Below, piece after piece: positions 15,752 to 24,039 of a DNA stretch of 64,000 bases. Source of the DNA: an uncultured Oscillospiraceae bacterium. Lineage in GTDB: Bacteria > Bacillota > Clostridia > Oscillospirales > Acutalibacteraceae. Every line of letters starts with the position of its first letter. Positions within the stretch are counted from its first letter, which is position 1. The stretch is taken from the NCBI GenBank assembly GCA_900542575.1, contig UQOE01000002.1:89562-153561 (forward strand), written 5' to 3'. The position numbers and the translations under genes are program-made. The notes beneath the pieces are model-generated. The model had not been told where the DNA came from, did not search any database, and was given only the letters and a program-made list of their open reading frames with translations.

Positions 15752-17095
15752 ATGGCAGCTAAAATTGAAGGCACGCTGAAGCCGGCAGCCAGAGGGCACG
15801 GCGGCGTTCATGTGGCACACCACAAGAACCTCGCGAAAACTCCGGTTGTCCGCATGCCGGCACCGGCCACTGTTGTTCTTCCGATGTCCATGCACATCGG
15901 CGCACCGTGCGAGCCTGTTGTCAAGAAGGGAGACCCGGTCAAAGTCGGCCAGCTGGTCGGCGACTCGGACAAATTTGTCTCGGCTCCCATCTATGCCAGC
16001 GTATCCGGCACGGTCAAGTCAGTCGGCCCGGTTCGAATTGCCCAGGGAAGAACGGTCACAGCCGTGACCATTGAGTCCGACGGCAAAATGGAGGACGCGG
16101 AGTTTGAAGTTCCGGAAGTTAACACCAAAGAAGACTTCCTGAAAGCAGTCCGCAAATCCGGCCTGGTCGGCCTCGGCGGCGCGGGTTTCCCGACCCACGT
16201 CAAGCTCAATTTCAAACCCGATGCCAAAGTTGACACCCTCATCGTCAACATTGCAGAGTGCGAACCGTATATCACGGTCAACCACAGAGAATGTCTGGAA
16301 CACACCGACGACATCCTTGAAGGGCTCTGCGACATCAAGAAGTGGATTCCGTTCGAAAACATCTTCATCGCCATTGAGGACAACAAGCCTGACGCGGTTC
16401 GCGCCATCCAGAAAGCCATGGCCTCGAAGAAAGAGTGGAATGGCCTCGCAAAAATCGTCATGCTCAAATCCAGCTACCCGCAGGGCGCTGAGAAAGTCAT
16501 GATCCACGCCGTTACCGGCCGCAAGGTCCCGCCAGGGAAAATTCCGGCCGACGTCGGATGCGTCGTCATGAACGTCGAGTCCGTCACATGTCTCGCCCGC
16601 TATCTGCGCACCGGCAAGCCTCTGGTCAGCCGCTCGCTCACTGTGGACGGCTCCGCCATCAAAGAGCCGAAGAACCTGCGCGTTCCCATTGGCGTCAAAG
16701 TTCAGGACGTCATCGACTACTGCGGCGGCTTCAAGGCAGACCCGTATAAAGTCTTCATGGGCGGCCCCATGATGGGCATCACGCTTGACGACCTGAACGT
16801 TCCGGTGGTCAAGAACAACAACGCCATTATCGCATTTGCCGACGGCGCCATGAAGGTCAAAAAGACCCGCGCCTGCATTCGCTGCGGCCGCTGTGTCCAG
16901 GCCTGCCCCATGAGTCTGGAGCCGACCAAAATTGAGCGCAAAGCCCATCTCGGCGACGTCGAAGCGCTGAAGAAAGCCGGCGCCATGGTCTGCATGGAAT
17001 GCGGCAGCTGTGCTTATGCATGTCCGTCCGGGCGTCCGCTCGTCCAGTATATGAAGCTCTCGAAACAACTTATCAGGGAAGCAGGTGCGAAATAA
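15752..17095 (+). CDS. rnfC: Rnf electron transport complex subunit RnfC
   Basis: 447 residues. RnfC is the peripheral NADH/FMN-binding subunit of the Na+- or H+-pumping ferredoxin:NAD+ oxidoreductase. Visible are the HVAHHKN/AP-rich N-terminal hybrid domain, the NADH-loop GLGGAGFPTHVKL near residue 140, NIAECEPY, and two C-terminal 4Fe-4S motifs, CIRCGRCVQACP and CMECGSCAYACP. AAGGAG lies 8 nt before the ATG. Its stop overlaps the rnfD start (TAATG). Confidence 0.97.
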   Translation: MAAKIEGTLKPAARGHGGVHVAHHKNLAKTPVVRMPAPATVVLPMSMHIGAPCEPVVKKGDPVKVGQLVGDSDKFVSAPIYASVSGTVKSVGPVRIAQGRTVTAVTIESDGKMEDAEFEVPEVNTKEDFLKAVRKSGLVGLGGAGFPTHVKLNFKPDAKVDTLIVNIAECEPYITVNHRECLEHTDDILEGLCDIKKWIPFENIFIAIEDNKPDAVRAIQKAMASKKEWNGLAKIVMLKSSYPQGAEKVMIHAVTGRKVPPGKIPADVGCVVMNVESVTCLARYLRTGKPLVSRSLTVDGSAIKEPKNLRVPIGVKVQDVIDYCGGFKADPYKVFMGGPMMGITLDDLNVPVVKNNNAIIAFADGAMKVKKTRACIRCGRCVQACPMSLEPTKIERKAHLGDVEALKKAGAMVCMECGSCAYACPSGRPLVQYMKLSKQLIREAGAK

Positions 17096-18120
17096 TGGCT
17101 GAAGAAACCAGAGTCAGAAAACTCACGGTCTCCAGTTCGCCGCACGTGCGTTCCTCCGAGACCACAACCGGCGTCATGCTTGACGTCATCATTGCCCTTG
17201 CCCCTGCCGCCATCGCAGCAGTCGTCGTTTTTGGACTGCGTGCCCTGGCCGTCATGCTCGTATCCGTGGGCTCCTGCGTACTCGCTGAGTACCTGTCCCG
17301 CAAGGCAATGAAAAAGGAGAATACCATCGGAGACCTCTCCGCTATTGTCACCGGTCTTCTCCTCGCTTTTAACCTGCCCAGCAACATCCCGTTCTGGATC
17401 GTTGTCTTCGGTGCAGTCGTCGCCATTGTCGTCGTCAAACAGATGTTCGGCGGCATCGGCCAGAACTTCTTAAACCCGGCGCTCGCCGCCCGCGTCATTC
17501 TGATGAATGCCTTCCCCGACAGAATGTCGGCCGGTGCTTTCGTCGGTCTGAACCAGCACGGCTGGAACATCGACGGTCTCACCAGTGCCACCCCCATGAG
17601 TCTCATCACCGTCGACGGCGCACATACCGCTGTCGCACAGGGTGCACCTTCTCTGACCCAGCTGTTCCTCGGCACGACTTCCGGCTGCCTCGGTGAGGTA
17701 TCCGCTCTCGCGCTGCTCATCGGCGTCATCTATCTCTTTATCCGCAAGATCATCTCCCCCATCATTCCGTGCGTCTATATCGGCACCGTTGCCATCATCA
17801 TGATGTTTGCAACCGGCTTCGACTGGTACGCAGTTGCCTATGAAATCCTCGGTGGCGGTCTCATCCTCGGCGCCTGCTTCATGGCAACCGACTACACCAC
17901 CTCCCCCATCACCAACTGGGGCAAAGTCATCTTCGCACTCGGATGCGGTATCATCACCTGTATTATCCGAATCTGGGGCAGTCTTCCGGAGGGTGTCTCC
18001 TACTCCATCCTCATCATGAACGTCTTCGTTCCCTACATTGAGGACCAGACCAAACCGACTCCGTTCGGCGTCATCAAAGAGAAGAAGTCCAAGAAAGAAA
18101 AGGAGGGTGCGACCGAATGA
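17095..18120 (+). CDS. rnfD: Rnf complex subunit RnfD
   Basis: 341 residues, about ten membrane helices. RnfD carries a covalently linked FMN through a Thr phosphoester; the likely site is the segment DGLTSATPM near residue 162, which matches the [ST]-x-A-T flavinylation pattern with Ser where Gly is usual. Start at 17095 is set by overlap with the rnfC stop; upstream in-frame codons lie inside rnfC. The stop overlaps rnfG (ATGA). Confidence 0.95.
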   Translation: MAEETRVRKLTVSSSPHVRSSETTTGVMLDVIIALAPAAIAAVVVFGLRALAVMLVSVGSCVLAEYLSRKAMKKENTIGDLSAIVTGLLLAFNLPSNIPFWIVVFGAVVAIVVVKQMFGGIGQNFLNPALAARVILMNAFPDRMSAGAFVGLNQHGWNIDGLTSATPMSLITVDGAHTAVAQGAPSLTQLFLGTTSGCLGEVSALALLIGVIYLFIRKIISPIIPCVYIGTVAIIMMFATGFDWYAVAYEILGGGLILGACFMATDYTTSPITNWGKVIFALGCGIITCIIRIWGSLPEGVSYSILIMNVFVPYIEDQTKPTPFGVIKEKKSKKEKEGATE

Positions 18121-18734
18121 GCAAGAACGAAACCAAGGCTCCGTCCAAGGCAAAGGAAATTCTCATCCCGACCCTCTCCCTGTTCCTCATCGCACTTATC
18201 GCCACTCTGCTCCTCGCGCTCGTCAATAACCTGACCGCGCCGAAAATTGCAGAGGCCAACAAGGCAAGTGAAGAAGAGGCGCGCCGCACGGTGTTCTCCA
18301 GCGCCGCCACTTTCGAGGAAAACACATTTGACGGAAACACCTACTACATTGCAAAAGACGGCTCCGGCAAAACCATCGGCTATGTCTTCAACACCTCCAA
18401 CAAGGGCTACGGCGGACAGGATACCGCCACGGTCGGCGTTGACGTAAACGGCAAAGTCACCGGCGTCGTCCCGGGCGACCTCTCCAACGAGACCCCCGGC
18501 CTCGGCCAGAACGGTTCCAAGCCGAAATTCCTGCAGCAGTTTGTCGGTAAGAGCGGAACGATCTCGGTTGTCAAAAACAACCCGGGTCCCAACGACATTC
18601 AGGCTCTGACCAGCGCAACGATCACCTCAACGGCTCTCACCAACGACGTGAACGACGCTCTGAAACTGTACGCAAAAATTGCCAGCACCGGTGATACCAT
18701 CACCAGCGCATCGGAAGCAGGAGGTGGGAAATAA
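18117..18734 (+). CDS. rnfG: Rnf complex subunit RnfG
   Basis: 205 residues: one N-terminal membrane helix (about 15-38) and an outer FMN-binding domain. The covalent flavin site is most likely Thr in ALTSATITS near residue 165. It passes electrons between RnfD and the membrane iron-sulfur centres. Translationally coupled at both ends (ATGA with rnfD, TAATG with rnfE). The ApbE flavin transferase needed for this attachment is not encoded in the window. Confidence 0.94.
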   Translation: MSKNETKAPSKAKEILIPTLSLFLIALIATLLLALVNNLTAPKIAEANKASEEEARRTVFSSAATFEENTFDGNTYYIAKDGSGKTIGYVFNTSNKGYGGQDTATVGVDVNGKVTGVVPGDLSNETPGLGQNGSKPKFLQQFVGKSGTISVVKNNPGPNDIQALTSATITSTALTNDVNDALKLYAKIASTGDTITSASEAGGGK

Positions 18735-19555
18735 TGGCAGAAGAAAAACGTTCCCTCGGCCAGGAATTTACCAAAGGCCTCTTCAAGGAGAACCCTGTAC
18801 TGGTCATCCTGCTCGGCACCTGCCCGACCCTCGCAATTTCCACAACAATTGAGAATGCCATCGGCATGGGCATCGCAGCGACGATCGTCCTGTTCTTCTC
18901 CAACATTGTTATTTCCATGCTCCGGAAGGTCATTCCGGACAAAGTTCGTATTCCCTGTTACATTGTCGTCATTGCGGCATTCGTAACCATCATTCAGCTG
19001 TTCATCAAGGCTTACGCCCCCGCGTTAGATAAGGCATTGGGCATCTACTTGCCGCTGATCGTGGTTAACTGTATTATCCTCGGCCGTGCCGAGGCATTCG
19101 CCAGCAAAAACCCGGTCGGCCGCTCCGCCCTCGACGGTCTTGGCATGGGCTGCGGCTTCACCATCTCTCTGACACTGATGGCCGCCATCCGTGAGTTCTT
19201 CGGCTCCGGCAACCTGACCCTCAAAGTTCTGGGCCACGGCGCCACGCTGACCGACCTCTGCCACCTCGGTGACACCGACATCCTCACCCTTATCCATGCA
19301 CAGCCCATCCTCATCTTTATCCTTGCTCCCGGCGGTTTCTTTGTATTCGGTCTTCTCATCGCCTGCTCCAACGCCATTGCGCGCAAGAGAGGCAAAGCGA
19401 CAGCCGACATCAACGCCTGCGTCGTCTGCGAAAACGCAGAGGGCTGCATGGTAGTCGCTGACGGCGAGAGTGCCGGCGACATCGTCATCCCGAAAGTGGA
19501 AGTCGAGACCGAACCGCAGGTAAAGAAAGTCGAGAGAAAGGAGGATAAAGAATGA
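18734..19555 (+). CDS. rnfE: Rnf complex subunit RnfE with Cys-rich C-terminal extension
   Basis: 273 residues. The first 210 are the usual six-helix RnfE membrane protein, including the inner-pair Cys in LGTCPTLA and NCIILGRAEAFA. RnfA/RnfE form the pseudo-twofold core that holds a membrane [2Fe-2S] centre. The remaining 55-60 residues are a hydrophilic tail not present in typical RnfE, with C-x2-C-x5-C near residues 230-239 and a charged Glu/Lys end. The tail may bind metal or a cofactor; this is inference. Confidence 0.94.
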   Translation: MAEEKRSLGQEFTKGLFKENPVLVILLGTCPTLAISTTIENAIGMGIAATIVLFFSNIVISMLRKVIPDKVRIPCYIVVIAAFVTIIQLFIKAYAPALDKALGIYLPLIVVNCIILGRAEAFASKNPVGRSALDGLGMGCGFTISLTLMAAIREFFGSGNLTLKVLGHGATLTDLCHLGDTDILTLIHAQPILIFILAPGGFFVFGLLIACSNAIARKRGKATADINACVVCENAEGCMVVADGESAGDIVIPKVEVETEPQVKKVERKEDKE

Positions 19556-20151
19556 CTTACATTGCCATTATCTTCACTGCTATTTTTACGCAGAACTTTG
19601 TCCTCCAGAAATTCCTCGGTATCTGCCCGTTCCTGGGCGTATCGAAGAAAAAGGACACTGCCGTCGGCATGAGCGCAGCGGTCATCTTCGTAATGGTCCT
19701 CGCCTCCGCCGTCTGCTATCCCATCAACAAGTATCTCCTGGTCGCCAACGGGTTTGAGTATCTGCAGACGCTGGTCTTCATCCTCGTCATTGCGGCGCTG
19801 GTACAGTTTGTTGAAATTGCCATGAAGAAATACATGAAGCCGCTCTACAACGCGCTCGGTATTTATCTTCCGCTGATCACTACCAACTGCGCCGTTCTCG
19901 GTGTCGTCACCCTGAACGTCCAGAACAATTACAATTTCGCCATGAGTGTTGTCAACGCACTCGGTTCCGGCCTCGGCTACATGCTCGCCATGATTATGTT
20001 CGCCGGCATCCGTGAGAGAATGGAAGGCAATGATATTCCGAAATTCTGGAAAGGTCTTCCCATCACCCTCGTTGCCGCTTCTCTTCTGACCTGCACGTTC
20101 CTCGGCTTCTCCGGCATCATTGACAACATGTTCCCGGGCGCCATGAGTTAA
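19552..20151 (+). CDS. rnfA: Rnf complex subunit RnfA
   Basis: 199 residues, six membrane helices, normal length. The signature cysteines are present in LGICPFLG and TTNCAVLG, which with RnfE bind the membrane-embedded [2Fe-2S] cluster. It starts in a 4-bp overlap with rnfE and is followed after 16 bp by rnfB with an AAGGAGG site. Confidence 0.97.
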   Translation: MTYIAIIFTAIFTQNFVLQKFLGICPFLGVSKKKDTAVGMSAAVIFVMVLASAVCYPINKYLLVANGFEYLQTLVFILVIAALVQFVEIAMKKYMKPLYNALGIYLPLITTNCAVLGVVTLNVQNNYNFAMSVVNALGSGLGYMLAMIMFAGIRERMEGNDIPKFWKGLPITLVAASLLTCTFLGFSGIIDNMFPGAMS

Positions 20152-20167
20152 GGAGGTTGGAAACAAT

Positions 20168-21025
20168 ATGAACGCTGTATTAACTGCCGTAATCATCGTT
20201 GCCATCACCGGACTCATTCTGGGTATTATCCTCTCGGTTGCATCGGTCGTCATGGCCGTTCCGGTCGACGAGACCGCCGCCGAAATCGAGGAGAACCTCG
20301 CCGGCGCCAACTGCGGTGCCTGCGGCTTCTCCGGCTGCTCCGGCTATGCCGCTGCACTTTCGCAGGGCAAAGTTGAGGACACCACTCTCTGCGCACCGGG
20401 CGGTCCCGCCACGGCGGAGAAGATCGCCGAAATCCTCGGCGTCTCTGCCGGCAAAATGAAACCGATGACCGCAGTGGTCACCTGCCACGGCGGCACGGAA
20501 GAGTGCGGTACCACCATGCTCTACCACGGCGACATGAGCTGCAAAACCGCTGCTCAGTTCTATGGCGGCGGCAAAGCCTGCTCCTATGGATGTCTCGGCC
20601 TCGGCGACTGCGAAAAGGCCTGCCCATACGACTCCATCCATGTCAACGAGAAAGGGGTTGCCGAAGTCAACAGTGAGACCTGCAGAGCCTGCAAAATCTG
20701 CATCAATACCTGCCCGAAGGGCATTATTGAACTGGCTCCTCTGTATCATCAGGAAGCGGTCGTCTACTGCAGCAACCATGACAAAGGCGGTCAGACCCGC
20801 AAGGAATGCAAAGTCGGCTGCATCGGCTGCATGAAGTGCCAGAAAGTCTGCGAAGTCGGTGCTGTCACCGTCAGCAATTTCTGCGCCCATGTCGACCAGG
20901 ACAAGTGCATCGGCTGCGGCAAATGCGTTGCCGGCTGTCCGACCCACTGCCTGCAGCTCAGCACATTCGGAAAAATCATCGTGCAGGACGGCGAGGCCGC
21001 TCCCAAAGCGGTCGCCGCTTCGTAA
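20168..21025 (+). CDS. rnfB: Rnf complex subunit RnfB, ferredoxin-accepting iron-sulfur protein
   Basis: 285 residues: N-terminal membrane helix (5-30), then the 4Fe-4S domain CGACGFSGCSGY near 49, a Cys-containing linker, and several ferredoxin motifs including CRACKICINTCPKG, CIGCMKCQKVC and CIGCGKCVAGCP. RnfB takes electrons from reduced ferredoxin and passes them into the complex. Last gene of the operon, closed by the terminator at 21051-21088. Confidence 0.97.
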   Translation: MNAVLTAVIIVAITGLILGIILSVASVVMAVPVDETAAEIEENLAGANCGACGFSGCSGYAAALSQGKVEDTTLCAPGGPATAEKIAEILGVSAGKMKPMTAVVTCHGGTEECGTTMLYHGDMSCKTAAQFYGGGKACSYGCLGLGDCEKACPYDSIHVNEKGVAEVNSETCRACKICINTCPKGIIELAPLYHQEAVVYCSNHDKGGQTRKECKVGCIGCMKCQKVCEVGAVTVSNFCAHVDQDKCIGCGKCVAGCPTHCLQLSTFGKIIVQDGEAAPKAVAAS

Positions 21026-21050
21026 CCTGCATCGGAATAACAACAAAAGG

Positions 21051-21088
21051 GCCGCTGCCCAGCCATTTGGCTGGACAGCGGCTTTTTT
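21051..21088 (+). terminator. Rnf operon terminator
   Basis: GCCGCTG-CCAGCC stem with one mismatch, loop ATTT, then six T. The opposite strand also ends in a CCTTTTG run, so it may serve the convergent sdaAA gene as well. Confidence 0.9.
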
Positions 21089-21114
21089 CGTCTCTTTGAT
21101 GCCGGTCCGTAGCC

Positions 21115-21987
21115 TCACTTGGTATGCAGAATTTTATCCGCAATACGCCGTCCGGTGGGGGTGCCGGCCAGTCCGCCGACACCGGTCTCACGGAGGTCGC
21201 TGATGATGGCGGTACCGACCTCTCCCATGGCGTCGATGACTTCATCGCAGGGAATGCGTGAAGTCAGGCCGGCCAGTGCCATATTGGCGCAGGAGACAGC
21301 ATTGACGGCACCGGTAACATTGCGTTTAACGCAGGGGATCTCGACGAGACCGGCAATGGGGTCGCAGACGAGTCCGAGAAGGTTGGTCAGAGCCATAGCG
21401 GCGGCATGTGCACACATCTGCGGCGTGCCGTCTTTGAGGCTGACCAGGGCCGCAGCGGCCATGGAGCTGGCAGAGCCGATCTCTGCCTGACAGCCGCCGG
21501 AGGCGCCGGCTACGGTTGCACGGGAAGCGATGACCTCTCCGAAAGCACCGGCGACGAAGAGGGCGTCTACCGCCTGGTCCCGGGTGATCTCGCCGCTGTT
21601 CAGCAGCGGCAGAAGGACAGCAGGAAGGACACCGCAGCTGCCCGCGGTCGGTGCCGCGACAATGCGCTTCATACATGCATTGGACTCGGCGGTCTTCAGC
21701 GCCTCAACGGTGACGGCGTTCCAGTACTCCCCGCCGAACAGACTGCCGTCGGAAGCGGCCTTTCGATAGCAGCCCGCCTGTCCGCCGGAGAGACCGCTGC
21801 CGGAACGGTCGTCGGCTTCGTAGCTGCGGCTGGTCTCTATCATGACATCCAGCGCCTGTTCCATCTGGCTGCGCACGTTTTCGGGGGATACATTGTCCTG
21901 GACCGCCTCGTCCCGCAGAATAAATTCTGCAAAGGAATAGCCCGACTGGGCGGCGGATGCGGTCAGATCTGCGACAGAAGTAAACAT
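21115..21987 (-). CDS. sdaAA: L-serine dehydratase, iron-sulfur dependent, alpha subunit
   Basis: 290 residues. The alpha subunit of the two-subunit Fe-S enzyme that turns L-serine into pyruvate and ammonia. Family segments are SGLSGGQAG, NACMKRIVAAPTAGSCGVLPAVL and the C-terminal CDPIAGLVEIPCVKRN, which supply the Cys ligands of the oxygen-sensitive 4Fe-4S cluster. It starts one base after the sdaAB stop with GGAGAG upstream. Confidence 0.95.
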   Translation of the reverse strand: MFTSVADLTASAAQSGYSFAEFILRDEAVQDNVSPENVRSQMEQALDVMIETSRSYEADDRSGSGLSGGQAGCYRKAASDGSLFGGEYWNAVTVEALKTAESNACMKRIVAAPTAGSCGVLPAVLLPLLNSGEITRDQAVDALFVAGAFGEVIASRATVAGASGGCQAEIGSASSMAAAALVSLKDGTPQMCAHAAAMALTNLLGLVCDPIAGLVEIPCVKRNVTGAVNAVSCANMALAGLTSRIPCDEVIDAMGEVGTAIISDLRETGVGGLAGTPTGRRIADKILHTK

Positions 21988-21988
21988 C

Positions 21989-22663
21989 TTATCTCTCCTC
22001 CGGTTCGTCCAAGTTCAATACGGTTACTTTTAAGACATCGGGCAGTGCCTGAATGCTCGCCCGGAGCTCGTCCGGAATCGGCGAGTCGGTCTCCAGGACC
22101 ATGACGGCATATCCGCCGCGCTCATTGCGATAGAGCTGCATCTGTGCAATATTGATGCGTTCCAGCGAGAGCAGCGCCGTAACGGCGGCGACATGCCCCG
22201 GGACGTCCTGGTTGTGGACGATGAGGGTGTTTTCCTCGCCGCTGAAGTCGGTGGTGATGCCGTCGATCTCGAGGATGCGGATCTGTCCGCCCCCGATAGA
22301 AGAGCCCACCACTTCCAGCTGCCGCCCTTTGTCACCGGTCAGCTCCAGCTTGGCGGTGTTCGGGTGGGCGCCCCGCATTTCGCCGGCGCGGAACTGGATA
22401 TCGAGACCTGCCTCCTCCGCCTCCGTGAGGCTGTCTGCAATCCGCAGGTCATCCGGCTGCATGCCAAGCAGTCCGGCGGCGATGGCCCGGTCGGTGCCGT
22501 GCCCCCGCCCGGTGGCGGCGAAGCTCCCATAGAGCGTGATAAACGCTTTGACCGGGCGCTCCCCGAGAAGCTTTCGAGAGATCAGTCCGATGCGGACGGC
22601 GCCGGCGGTATGGCTGGACGATGGGCCTACCATGACCGGCCCGATTACATCAAAGATACGCAT
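21989..22663 (-). CDS. sdaAB: L-serine dehydratase, iron-sulfur dependent, beta subunit
   Basis: 224 residues. N-terminal domain with the GPSSSHTAGAVRIG motif near residue 13, which binds the serine carboxylate, and a C-terminal ACT-like domain (VHNQDVPGHVAAVTALLSLE onward). Pairs with sdaAA. GGAGGT lies 6 nt before the ATG. It faces away from serC across a 275-bp intergenic region, so serine breakdown and serine synthesis share one control region. Confidence 0.95.
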   Translation of the reverse strand: MRIFDVIGPVMVGPSSSHTAGAVRIGLISRKLLGERPVKAFITLYGSFAATGRGHGTDRAIAAGLLGMQPDDLRIADSLTEAEEAGLDIQFRAGEMRGAHPNTAKLELTGDKGRQLEVVGSSIGGGQIRILEIDGITTDFSGEENTLIVHNQDVPGHVAAVTALLSLERINIAQMQLYRNERGGYAVMVLETDSPIPDELRASIQALPDVLKVTVLNLDEPEER

Positions 22664-22694
22664 AGTGCACCTCCAAAAAATGCTCTTATTTTAT

Positions 22695-22722
22695 CTTATA
22701 GCCCGCATCCATTTCTTGTAAA
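22695..22722 (-). promoter_or_regulatory. Weak candidate promoter for sdaAB-sdaAA
   Basis: Minus strand: -35 TTTACA (22722-22717), 16-bp spacer, -10 TATAAG (22700-22695). Deviations in both boxes keep confidence low. Confidence 0.4.
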
Positions 22723-22753
22723 GAAGTGACCTTGTTCCCTTTCTTCTACAATG

Positions 22754-22775
22754 TCTCAAAAATTATTTTTTGAGA
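22754..22775. promoter_or_regulatory. Inverted repeat between sdaAB and serC
   Basis: Perfect 9-bp arms TCTCAAAAA and TTTTTGAGA around TTAT. It lies between the two divergent promoters and is a candidate operator for a serine-responsive regulator; an RNA hairpin is the alternative. Confidence 0.4.
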
Positions 22776-22864
22776 AACAAAGACTAATTTTTAACGAATT
22801 CTCTGAAAATTTCAAAAAAAATCGAAAAAATCTGCGTTTTTCTCGTTAAATCATTCACAAATTA

Positions 22865-22894
22865 TTGACTCTGCTGTCGGATAAGTCCTATAAT
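22865..22894 (+). promoter_or_regulatory. Sigma-A promoter of serC-serA
   Basis: -35 TTGACT (22865-22870), 18-bp spacer, -10 TATAAT (22889-22894), 44 bp before the serC start. Confidence 0.75.
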
Positions 22895-22938
22895 AGCTCC
22901 TGTCATCATCCCAGAAAAACTTTAGGAGGGTATTCAAC

Positions 22939-24021
22939 ATGGCACGAGTATACAATTTTTCTGCAGGTCCTTCCATGCTCCCGGAATCGGTTCTTGAAAA
23001 GGCAGCCGACCAGCTGCTCGACTACGAGGGCACCGGCGAATCCGTCATGGAAATGTCCCACAGAAGCAAAGAGTTCCAGGCCATCATCGACCAGGCCGAG
23101 GCGGACATCCGCGAACTCATGGACATCCCGGACAACTATAAGGTTCTCTTCCTGCAGGGCGGCGCTTCGACTCAGTTCGCTGCAATCGCGCTCAACTTCA
23201 TGAATAAGAATCATAAGGCCGACTATATTGTTACCGGCAACTGGTCCAAAAAGGCCATGAAAGAAGCCTCCCGCTACGGCGACGTCAAAGTAGTCGCCTC
23301 CTCTGAGGACAAAAACTTCAGCTATGTTCCGGACTGGGACTACAGCCAGTTCCGCAAAGATGCCGACTACCTCTACTTCTGCATGAACGAGACAGTCTAC
23401 GGCAACATCACCCGCAATATTCCGGATGTCGACGTACCGATCATCGCCGATATCTCCTCCTGCTTCCTCAGTGAACCCCTCGACGTCTCCAAGTTCGCCA
23501 TGCTCTACGGCGGCGCACAGAAGAACGTCGCTCCGGCCGGTCTCACCATCTGCATCATCCGGGAAGATATGCTCGGCAATGCCATGGACATCTGCCCGAC
23601 CATGCTCAACTACGACACCATGGCAAGCAAGGGTTCCATGTACAACACCCCGCCGTGCTGGTGCATCTATATGGCCGGTCTGGTCTTCCAGTGGCTCAAG
23701 AAAATCGGCGGCCTGACCGAAATGCAGCGCCGCAACCAGGCAAAAGCCAAACTGCTCTATGATTATCTGGACGAGTCCAAGCTCTTCCAGTCCACCGTCC
23801 GCCCGAAAGACCGCTCCATGATGAACGCCCCGTTCATCACCGGCGACAAGGACATGGACGCCAAGTTCATCCAGGGCTGCACTGAGAACGGCATGATCAA
23901 CATCAAGGGACACCGCTCCGTCGGCGGCATGCGTGCCTCTATCTACAACGCCATGCCCATTGAAGGCGTTGAAAAGCTGGTCGCCTACATGAAGGAATTC
24001 GAGAAAGAGAACACCAAATAA
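22939..24021 (+). CDS. serC: Phosphoserine aminotransferase
   Basis: 360 residues. PLP enzyme converting 3-phosphohydroxypyruvate and glutamate to phosphoserine, second step of serine synthesis. Visible are YNFSAGPSMLPE at the start, LQGGASTQF near 74, and the PLP-lysine region MLYGGAQKNVAPAGLT near 190. AGGAGG precedes the ATG. serA follows after 18 bp; a phosphoserine phosphatase is not in the window. Confidence 0.97.
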   Translation: MARVYNFSAGPSMLPESVLEKAADQLLDYEGTGESVMEMSHRSKEFQAIIDQAEADIRELMDIPDNYKVLFLQGGASTQFAAIALNFMNKNHKADYIVTGNWSKKAMKEASRYGDVKVVASSEDKNFSYVPDWDYSQFRKDADYLYFCMNETVYGNITRNIPDVDVPIIADISSCFLSEPLDVSKFAMLYGGAQKNVAPAGLTICIIREDMLGNAMDICPTMLNYDTMASKGSMYNTPPCWCIYMAGLVFQWLKKIGGLTEMQRRNQAKAKLLYDYLDESKLFQSTVRPKDRSMMNAPFITGDKDMDAKFIQGCTENGMINIKGHRSVGGMRASIYNAMPIEGVEKLVAYMKEFEKENTK

Positions 24022-24039
24022 AAGGAGCAACGGACTGAC

